The notes below the pieces were generated by a model. It saw only the letters and a program-made list of their open reading frames with translations, ran no database searches and was not told the DNA's origin. From positions 1-9,925 of the forward strand of contig CAZCYE010000059.1 in NCBI GenBank assembly GCA_964502775.1: a stretch of 9,925 nucleotides of DNA, written 5' to 3'. The translations under genes and the position numbers were made by a program. Below, in pieces: positions 5,229 to 9,925 of this stretch (position 1 is the first letter of the stretch; the number at the start of each line of letters is the position of its first letter). The stretch is from CAZCYE01 sp964502775 (GTDB lineage Bacteria > Actinomycetota > Acidimicrobiia > IMCC26256 > PALSA-555).

Positions 5229-6160
5229 CCCGCGTCGGCGCCGTCGACATCGGCACCAACTCCGTCCGCCTCCTCGTCGCCGATCTCGAATCCGGGCCGG
5301 CTGGACCTCGCCTGACCACGGTCGACCGGCGCATGCAGATCACCCGGCTCGGCGAAGGCGTCGATGCGGCCCGCCGCCTGGCTCCCGCGGCCATTGCCCG
5401 CACGATGACGGTGCTCACCGAGTACGGCGCGACGATGCGCGAGCTCGGCGTGGAGCGGGCCCGGGCCACTGCCACCAGCGCAGCCCGCGATGCGGCCAAC
5501 CGCGACGAGCTGTTCGCTGCCGCTTCGGGCGCGCTCGGCGTGACGCCCGAGCTCCTCTCGGGCCTCGAGGAGGCGCACCTGTCGTTTCGCGGTGCCACTG
5601 CCGCGCTCGGAGCCGAGCCCGCCCCGTACCTGGTTATCGACATCGGGGGCGGCTCCACCGAGTTCATCCTCGGGCCCCACGCCGATTCGGACACCCCGCA
5701 GGGGCTGATCTCGATCGATGTCGGTTGCGTGCGGATGACGGAGCAGTTCCTCCAGAGCGATCCCCCCAGCCCCGAGGAGCTCTCGGGAGCGGTGTCGGTC
5801 GTGCGCGATCACCTTGCCGACGTGGAGCAGGCGCTCCTGCACATCCGCGAGGCGCGCACCGTGATCGGCCTCGCGGGCACGATCACGACCGTTGCCGCGG
5901 TGGAGCAGGGTGTGCCCTATTCGCGCGACGCGGTTCATCACTTCCGGCTCACCCGCGTTGCGGCCGAGGAGGTGTTCCGCACGCTCGCCCTGGAGTCCTC
6001 GGCCGAGCGGCGGCACAACCCCGGGCTCGAGTCCGGGCGCGTGGACACCATCGTCGGTGGATGCGTGGTGCTCGTCGCCATCATGCGCACCTTCGGCGTG
6101 CCCGAGCTGCTCGTGTCCGAGGACGACATCCTCGACGGGCTCGCGCGCTCGCTCGCCTGA
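5225..6160 (+). CDS. Ppx/GppA family phosphatase (exopolyphosphatase-like, short form)
   Basis: A 311-residue ASKHA-fold phosphatase that removes terminal phosphate from polyphosphate and/or hydrolyses pppGpp. Visible motifs are GAVDIGTNSVRLLVAD at residues 5-20 (phosphate-1 loop), ATSAARDAANRDEL at 83-96, SGLEEAHLSFRGA at 112-124 (with the glutamate expected of the catalytic region), VIDIGGGSTEFILG at 137-150 (phosphate-2), SIDVGCVRMTE at 163-173, GLAGTITTVAA at 215-225 and GRVDTIVGGC at 271-280. It ends with a VSEDDILDGLA motif. There is no C-terminal HD domain, so it is the short form seen next to DUF501 in mycobacteria (Rv1026-like) rather than the E. coli Ppx length. The ATG overlaps the DUF501 stop as ATGA, and GGGGAG at 5208-5213 lies 11 bases upstream. 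An in-frame open stretch back to 5156 belongs to DUF501. Whether polyphosphate or pppGpp is the substrate cannot be decided from sequence. Confidence 0.92.
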   Translation: MTRVGAVDIGTNSVRLLVADLESGPAGPRLTTVDRRMQITRLGEGVDAARRLAPAAIARTMTVLTEYGATMRELGVERARATATSAARDAANRDELFAAASGALGVTPELLSGLEEAHLSFRGATAALGAEPAPYLVIDIGGGSTEFILGPHADSDTPQGLISIDVGCVRMTEQFLQSDPPSPEELSGAVSVVRDHLADVEQALLHIREARTVIGLAGTITTVAAVEQGVPYSRDAVHHFRLTRVAAEEVFRTLALESSAERRHNPGLESGRVDTIVGGCVVLVAIMRTFGVPELLVSEDDILDGLARSLA

Positions 6161-6169
6161 AATCCACCA

Positions 6170-6185
6170 CTTCGGGTTCCCGAAG
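6170..6185 (+). terminator. Perfect 7-bp inverted repeat after ppx
   Basis: CTTCGGG-TT-CCCGAAG begins nine bases after the ppx stop. The innermost pairs would open to leave a 6-bp stem with a four-base loop. No T-run follows, so it is at best a U-less terminator or a 3'-end stabilising hairpin. Its position at the end of the eno-ftsB-DUF501-ppx run supports a role in ending that transcript. Confidence 0.4.
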
Positions 6186-6265
6186 GCTCATGATCCCTAG
6201 GTGCCGGGTCGGGTCCGTTCTGTGGTCGTGCTCGCCCGATTGCGGCGTCACGGCGCCTCCTGACC

Positions 6266-6637
6266 GTGCCCGACGAGGTCGCCCGCTTCACCGCGGAGCT
6301 GCGGGCCATGCGGGCCGAGGACCTTCGCCTGGTGGCCGGGTCGCTTGCCTCCGACACGCTCACCGATGAGGTCGACTGGTGGCGGGCCACGATCGCGATC
6401 GACAAGGTGCTCCGGAACCACCGCTGCGCGCGGCACGCCGCGCGCGCCGCGCTCGGCGCGACGCGGGCGGTTCAGTCCGCCGCGACAGACGCGGGCATCG
6501 CGTTGCCCGACGACGACGTGACCCGTGTGGCGCGCGCCGCGGCCGACGTGGCTCGCGGTCTGGCGGCCGGGCCGGTGGCCCGACCGATCGTGCGCCTCCT
6601 CCTCGAGCACTGGACCCCGGTCGTCTCCGAGGTCTGA
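6266..6637 (+). CDS. Small uncharacterised helical protein
   Basis: A 123-residue soluble protein that I do not recognise as a named family, although it resembles small hypothetical proteins I associate with Acidimicrobiia genomes. No signal peptide, transmembrane helix or cysteine cluster is evident. It looks almost entirely alpha-helical: residues about 3-27, then DEVDWWRATIAIDKVLRNH (residues 34-52), an Ala/Arg-rich helix with His and Arg spaced through it, and a last pair of helices from about 84 to 117. Coding support comes from a frame closed by stops on both sides of a balanced, non-Arg-saturated peptide, whereas the overlapping frames give Arg/Pro/Ser-rich shadows. The GTG at 6266 is the first start codon after the upstream in-frame stop. 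No Shine-Dalgarno site or -10 box stands out. It sits 105 bases after ppx, on the same strand, and could be read through from it or be independent. Confidence 0.72.
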   Translation: MPDEVARFTAELRAMRAEDLRLVAGSLASDTLTDEVDWWRATIAIDKVLRNHRCARHAARAALGATRAVQSAATDAGIALPDDDVTRVARAAADVARGLAAGPVARPIVRLLLEHWTPVVSEV

Positions 6638-6697
6638 TCGGGTCTGACCGTTCCCGAGCCGGGCCCCAGTGGGGACCGCCCGGGATCCGTTCCAAAT

Positions 6698-6710
6698 CTG
6701 GGGCTCCCAG
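6698..6710 (+). terminator. Weak hairpin between the small gene and DUF2207
   Basis: CTGGG-GCT-CCCAG forms a 5-bp stem 60 bases after the small gene's stop. A second possible stem, CCCC-AGT-GGGG at 6664-6674, lies before it. Neither has a T-run. The rest of the 122-base gap shows nothing else except the -10-like box at 6746. Confidence 0.2.
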
Positions 6711-6745
6711 GCGTCGCCGTGGGTGCAGCGCACGCGTGTGGCCCC

Positions 6746-6751
6746 TAGCAT
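6746..6751 (+). promoter_or_regulatory. -10-like TAGCAT before a leaderless GTG
   Basis: TAGCAT matches TANNNT and ends eight bases before the GTG of the DUF2207 gene, while no Shine-Dalgarno sequence is present. This is the geometry of a leaderless transcript. No convincing -35 box lies 16-19 bases upstream. Confidence 0.45.
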
Positions 6752-6759
6752 CGTCCACT

Positions 6760-8622
6760 GTGCACCGCCACGTCCGAGATCCTGCTCGGCGTCGCGTCGC
6801 GGGTCGCGTGTGCGCCGCGCTCGCGCTCGGTGCCCTGGCACTGGCCGCCGCCGCGGTGGTTCCCGTCGGGGCAGGCGTCTTCGAGGCGATCCACGACTAC
6901 GACGTGCACATCGAGATCACCGACGATGGCGCGATCGTGGTACGGGAGACCATCGACTACGACTTCGGCTCGGTCGCGCGCCACGGCATCTACCGAGACG
7001 TTCCCGTGCGCTTCGACTACCCGGAGCGCGCCGACACCGATCGCGTGTACCGCCTCGAGGTGCTGGGGGTGCGCACATCGCCCGGTGCGCCCGACCAGTA
7101 CGTGGTCGAAGACGTGACCACCAACGGCATCGGCTACGAGCGCATCAAGATCGGCGACCCCGACCGCACCATCACCGGCGAGCACACCTACGTGATCACC
7201 TACCGGGTCGAGGGCGCGCTCAACGGCTTCGACGACCATGACGAGCTGGTCTGGAACGCGGTGGGCACCGAGTGGTTGGTCACGATCGACGGCGTGGACG
7301 TGGTGGTCGAGTCCCCGGCCCCGATCCCTCGTGTGCTCTGCACGCAAGGACCGTTCGGCTCGAACCTCCCCTGCGACGCCGCGGAGGTGGAGGGGGCGAC
7401 GGCCCGCTTCGCTCAGGCCCAGCTGTTCCCCTTCAACGGGCTGACCGTGTCGATCGAGATCCCCCCGGGCGCGGTGCCGGTGCCCCCGCCCATCCTCGAG
7501 GAGCGCTGGACGATCGAGGCCGCGTTCACGGTGAACGCGGTGACGGGAGGCGTCGCCGGCGGGCTGTTCCTGGTGCTCGTGGGCCTCTTCGGGGCGCGCT
7601 TCTGGCGGGTGGCGCGCGACCGTCGGTACCGCGGCTCGGCGGTGGACCAGGCCCACGGAGGCGACGATGCCGACGTGGAGGTGACGCCACTGTTGGACGG
7701 GCCGACCGAGACGCCGGTGGAGTTCGTGCCCCCCGATGATCTCCGGCCCGGGCAGATCGGCACACTGGTTGACTTCAGGGCCAACCCGCTCGACGTGACC
7801 GCCACCATCGTCGACCTCGCGGTGCGCAAGTACCTCACGATCGAGGAGGTGCCCATTGAGTCGCGCTGGCTCAAGCAGGATTGGCGGCTCACCAGGACCA
7901 AGAAGTCCGACACGAGCCTGCTCGCCTACGAGCGCCTCCTGCTGGAGGGGCTGTTCCGCAGCGGCGACGAGGTGGAGCTCTCCGACCTCAAGAACAAGTT
8001 CGCGGCCCGGATGCGGCAAGTGCGCGACGCCCTCGTGGACGACGCGATGGAGCGGAAGTGGTTTCGGAGTCGACCCGACCACGCCGGCACGCCCTACGTG
8101 TGGATCGGCGGGGTCATCGCCGTGGTGGGGGCGTTCGTCACGTGGCTCCTAGCCGGCATGACACACGCCGCGCTGCTCGGGCTCCCGGTGATCGCGTTCG
8201 GGCTGTTGGTGATCGCGGCGTCGACCTTCGCGCCGGCCCGCACCGCGAAAGGCTCGGCGGTCCTGCGGCGGGTCCACGGCTTCCGACGCTTCATCGAAGA
8301 GTCGGAGAAGGAGCGCGCCCGCCTCGCCGAGCGCAAGCAGCTCTTTTCCGAGTACCTGCCCTACGCGATCGTGTTCGGTGCCACCGAGCAGTGGGCGCGT
8401 GCGTTCGCCGGTCTCGACGGGGAGCCGCTCGACACGTCCTCCTGGTACCGGTCCACGACGCCGTTCGAGTATGGGTCGTTCTCGCACGCCATCGGCGGCA
8501 TGACGGTCGCCACCGCGGGAACGCTGTCGTCCACGCCCGCGTCCACGTCGGGATCGAGTGGGTTCTCGGGCGGCGGGTCGTCCGGTGGCGGCGGCGGTGG
8601 TGGAGGCGGCGGTTCCTGGTAG
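6760..8622 (+). CDS. DUF2207 family membrane protein with Gly-rich C-terminus
   Basis: A 620-residue predicted membrane protein of the DUF2207 (YciQ-like) family, whose function is unknown. After a basic start, residues about 16-38 form a signal peptide or anchor. Residues about 40-255 are the extracytoplasmic domain typical of the family: DYDVHIEITDDGAIVVRETI, then HGIYRDVPVRF and VITYRVEGALNGFDDHDEL preceding VWNAVGTEW. It contains two cysteines (194 and 205) that may form a disulfide. Transmembrane helices follow at about 259-279, 446-466 and 469-489. The cytoplasmic part between them (about 285-440) includes LVDFRANPLDVTATIVDLAV, which resembles the winged-helix-like segment in this family. 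The end, SGFSGGGSSGG followed by more Gly and then SW, is the usual terminal signature. The GTG at 6760 is preferred because it is followed immediately by the signal segment; the open frame upstream to 6379 is out-of-frame sequence of the preceding gene. Confidence 0.88.
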   Translation: MHRHVRDPARRRVAGRVCAALALGALALAAAAVVPVGAGVFEAIHDYDVHIEITDDGAIVVRETIDYDFGSVARHGIYRDVPVRFDYPERADTDRVYRLEVLGVRTSPGAPDQYVVEDVTTNGIGYERIKIGDPDRTITGEHTYVITYRVEGALNGFDDHDELVWNAVGTEWLVTIDGVDVVVESPAPIPRVLCTQGPFGSNLPCDAAEVEGATARFAQAQLFPFNGLTVSIEIPPGAVPVPPPILEERWTIEAAFTVNAVTGGVAGGLFLVLVGLFGARFWRVARDRRYRGSAVDQAHGGDDADVEVTPLLDGPTETPVEFVPPDDLRPGQIGTLVDFRANPLDVTATIVDLAVRKYLTIEEVPIESRWLKQDWRLTRTKKSDTSLLAYERLLLEGLFRSGDEVELSDLKNKFAARMRQVRDALVDDAMERKWFRSRPDHAGTPYVWIGGVIAVVGAFVTWLLAGMTHAALLGLPVIAFGLLVIAASTFAPARTAKGSAVLRRVHGFRRFIEESEKERARLAERKQLFSEYLPYAIVFGATEQWARAFAGLDGEPLDTSSWYRSTTPFEYGSFSHAIGGMTVATAGTLSSTPASTSGSSGFSGGGSSGGGGGGGGGGSW

Positions 8623-8651
8623 CGCGAGAACGCGCGATCAGGACGGCCCGA

Positions 8652-9263
8652 TCATGACGGGGCGTCGGAATCGCGCAGGCGCATGATCGTGTCGCGGTAG
8701 TAGCGCAGCTCGGCGATCGACTCGTGTACGTCGTCGAGCGCGCGATGGGTCTCGGCCTTGGCGGGACGCTCGCGGTACGCGTCCGGGTACCAACGCCGGC
8801 ACAGCTCCTTGAGTGACGACACGTCGATGCTGCGGTAGTGCAGATGGGCGTCGAGCTCGGGGAGCTGACGGTCGAGGAAGCGGCGGTCCACGCCGATCGA
8901 GTTGCCGCACAGGGGCGCCACACCCGCCTCGGGCACGTGGGTGCGTACGTAGGCGAGGGCACGGGCGCCCGCGTCCTCGAGCGAGATCGACGACGCGGCG
9001 ATGGCCTCGAGGAGGCCCGAGCGGGTGTGCATCTTGGTCACGTAGCCGTCCATCTCGGCCAGCACGTTGGCCGGTTGGTGGATTACGAGGTCGATCCCGT
9101 CGTCGAGGGGCTCGAGGGCGGCGTCGGTCACGAGCACGGCCAGCTCCACGATCACGTGGCGGGACACGTCGAGGCCGGTCATCTCCAGGTCGAGCCACAC
9201 GAGGCGGTCGTCGGCACTTCCCCCGGCATTCTCGGCGGCGTTCTCGGGGGCGTTCTCGGGCAT
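8652..9263 (-). CDS. orn: Oligoribonuclease
   Basis: A 203-residue DEDDh 3'-5' exoribonuclease that degrades the 2-5-nucleotide remnants of mRNA decay, and pGpG from c-di-GMP breakdown, to mononucleotides. All catalytic residues are visible: Asp25 and Glu27 in WLDLEMTGLD, Asp126 in CGNSIGVDRRFLD, and His173 with Asp178 in HRALDDVHESIAELRYYRDTI. The YRSIDVSSLKELCRRWYP segment is also characteristic. The protein is about 20 residues longer than E. coli Orn because of an N-terminal extension of PENA/AENA repeats; the fold proper begins near residue 18. The ATG at 9261-9263 has GAGG eight bases upstream on the minus strand, and no closer start exists before the DxE motif. It is convergent with the DUF2207 gene, with 29 bases between the stops, and divergent from the acetyltransferase gene with 53 bases between the starts. 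Confidence 0.97.
   Translation of the reverse strand: MPENAPENAAENAGGSADDRLVWLDLEMTGLDVSRHVIVELAVLVTDAALEPLDDGIDLVIHQPANVLAEMDGYVTKMHTRSGLLEAIAASSISLEDAGARALAYVRTHVPEAGVAPLCGNSIGVDRRFLDRQLPELDAHLHYRSIDVSSLKELCRRWYPDAYRERPAKAETHRALDDVHESIAELRYYRDTIMRLRDSDAPS
9225..9260 (-). repeat. Three 12-base tandem repeats at the start of orn
   Basis: On the plus strand the units are GGCATTCTCGGC, GGCGTTCTCGGG and GGCGTTCTCGGG; the last two are identical. Read as orn codons they encode PENA, PENA and AENA directly after the initiator methionine. The unit is in frame, so copy changes would only lengthen or shorten a disordered N-terminal tail. Confidence 0.85.
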
Positions 9264-9304
9264 CTGGGCAGCCTCGCACCCGAGCGGGCACCGGCGCGCA
9301 TCGC

Positions 9305-9310
9305 TACCCT
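9305..9310 (+). promoter_or_regulatory. -10-like TACCCT before a leaderless GTG
   Basis: TACCCT fits TANNNT, and six bases (GCCCGG) separate it from the GTG of the acetyltransferase gene, the same distance as at the DUF501 gene. No Shine-Dalgarno site is present. On the other strand the overlapping TAGCGA is a poorer candidate -10 for the divergent orn gene. A 7-bp inverted repeat, GCACCCG at 9276-9282 and CGGGTGC at 9314-9320, flanks the region. Confidence 0.45.
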
Positions 9311-9316
9311 GCCCGG

Positions 9317-9925
9317 GTGCACCGCGCCACCACCCTTACGGGCCAGCGGGTCAGGCTCCGTCCGCTGGAGCCCGACGACTGGGAGGCGTGGCGTGCGGTG
9401 CGCATCCGCAGCCGTGACTGGCTCGAGCCCTGGGAGCCCGTCGGCGAACCCGGCGCACCCGATCCGGTGGTGGATCCCGAGGCGTTCCGGGCCCGGTGCG
9501 GCGCCTGGGAGCGCCAGCGTCACTTCGACACCGCGTACGGGTTCGGCATCTTCTTGGCGCGTGGGGGCCTGGTGGGTGAGGTGAGCCTGGGCAGCGTGCA
9601 GCGCGGGCCGTTCCAGTCGGCCAACGTGGGCTACTGGATCGACGAGAGCCACGCCGGACGCGGCTACGCGCCCGAGGCCGTGGCGGTGGTGCTGCGCTTC
9701 GCGTTCGAGGAGCTCGGGCTGCACCGGGTGGAGGCCGCGATCGTGCCGCGCAACGCTCGCAGCCGGCGGGTGGTCGAGAAGCTGGGCTTGCGTGAAGAGG
9801 GCACGTCGGCCCGCTTCCTCCAGATCCGTGGCGCGTGGGAGGACCACGCGCGCTACGCCATCACCGCCGAGGAGTGGGCGGTGCGCAAGGACGACCTCGC
9901 CGGGGCCTTCCTCGTCAAGGGCTAG
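9317..9925 (+). CDS. RimJ/RimL-like GNAT family N-acetyltransferase
   Basis: A 202-residue GNAT enzyme that would transfer acetyl from acetyl-CoA to an amino group. The RimJ/RimL type acts on ribosomal protein N-termini, but relatives modify many other substrates. Residues about 7-20 carry the usual opening strand (LTGQRVRLRPLEPDDW). The central sheet ends with GEVSLGSVQRGPFQSANVGY and WIDESHAGRGYAPEAV, where HAGRGYAPEA (residues 112-121) is the acetyl-CoA pyrophosphate loop. RVEAAIVPRNARSRRVVEKL (about 137-156) and LGLREEG form the C-terminal half. The protein continues to a normal end, with TAG as the last three bases of the window, so the gene is complete. The GTG at 9317 is chosen because it directly precedes the conserved opening; the open frame back to 8813 is antisense to orn. 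Divergent transcription from orn is seen; no functional link is implied. Confidence 0.9.
   Translation: MHRATTLTGQRVRLRPLEPDDWEAWRAVRIRSRDWLEPWEPVGEPGAPDPVVDPEAFRARCGAWERQRHFDTAYGFGIFLARGGLVGEVSLGSVQRGPFQSANVGYWIDESHAGRGYAPEAVAVVLRFAFEELGLHRVEAAIVPRNARSRRVVEKLGLREEGTSARFLQIRGAWEDHARYAITAEEWAVRKDDLAGAFLVKG

Noticed and set aside
6745..8082. 445-codon minus-strand frame opposite the DUF2207 gene
   Set aside because: Low-complexity His/Arg/Val composition typical of an antisense shadow; the sense frame has signal peptide, membrane helices and family motifs.
8565..8616. Gly-codon run at the end of DUF2207 as a frameshift or assembly artefact
   Set aside because: The Gly codons are mixed (GGT, GGC, GGA), and a Gly-rich tail ending SW is a normal family signature, so it is probably genuine.
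8623..8651. Bidirectional terminator between DUF2207 and orn
   Set aside because: Only a 5-bp GCGCG/CGCGC stem (8622-8635) is present with no T-run on either strand; too weak to annotate.
8813..9316. Upstream in-frame extension of the acetyltransferase
   Set aside because: It is antisense to orn and Arg-rich; the conserved GNAT opening begins a few residues after the GTG at 9317.

Overview
This window is a high-GC, densely packed stretch of bacterial core genome. It looks actinobacterial, and an Acidimicrobiia-like lineage is my best guess. The reasons are the strong G/C third-position bias, frequent GTG starts (several apparently leaderless), and the gene order mfd - PpiC foldase - mazG - eno - ftsB/divIC-like - DUF501 - ppx/gppA. 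From memory, that order closely matches the mycobacterial mfd-mazG-lpqU-eno-divIC-like-DUF501-ppx block.

Layout. Bases 1-258 are the 3' end of mfd (transcription-repair coupling). Bases 272-1174 encode a membrane-anchored parvulin-type peptidyl-prolyl isomerase, and 1178-2659 a fused tetrapyrrole-methylase-like/MazG nucleotide pyrophosphohydrolase; these three genes are almost contiguous and probably co-transcribed. A 203-base gap (2660-2862) holds weak hairpins, a candidate promoter, GAGCGAGC-type repeats and a possible 18-codon upstream ORF that ends across the enolase start codon. Then come eno (2863-4158), an FtsB/DivIC-like division protein (4151-4636, overlapping eno by 8 bases), a DUF501 protein (4671-5228) and a short Ppx/GppA phosphatase (5225-6160, ATGA overlap). 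Next are a small uncharacterised alpha-helical protein (6266-6637) and a DUF2207 membrane protein with a Gly-rich tail (6760-8622). Oligoribonuclease (8652-9263, minus strand) lies tail-to-tail with the DUF2207 gene and head-to-head with a RimJ/RimL-like GNAT acetyltransferase (9317-9925).

How the genes fit together. Most products are housekeeping: DNA repair, extracytoplasmic folding, nucleotide-pool cleaning (MazG), glycolysis, septum assembly, polyphosphate/(p)ppGpp metabolism and final RNA decay (Orn). I see no mobile element, CRISPR array, tRNA, rRNA, defence system or biosynthetic cluster, and no convincing new multi-gene system.

The less ordinary points are: a leader region with a possible coupled upstream ORF before eno; recurrent TANNNT boxes 6-8 bases before GTG starts; short codon-phased tandem repeats at the 5' ends of three genes; a MazG whose second domain has lost its acidic residues; and a DUF501 protein missing the N-terminal cysteine expected for the family.
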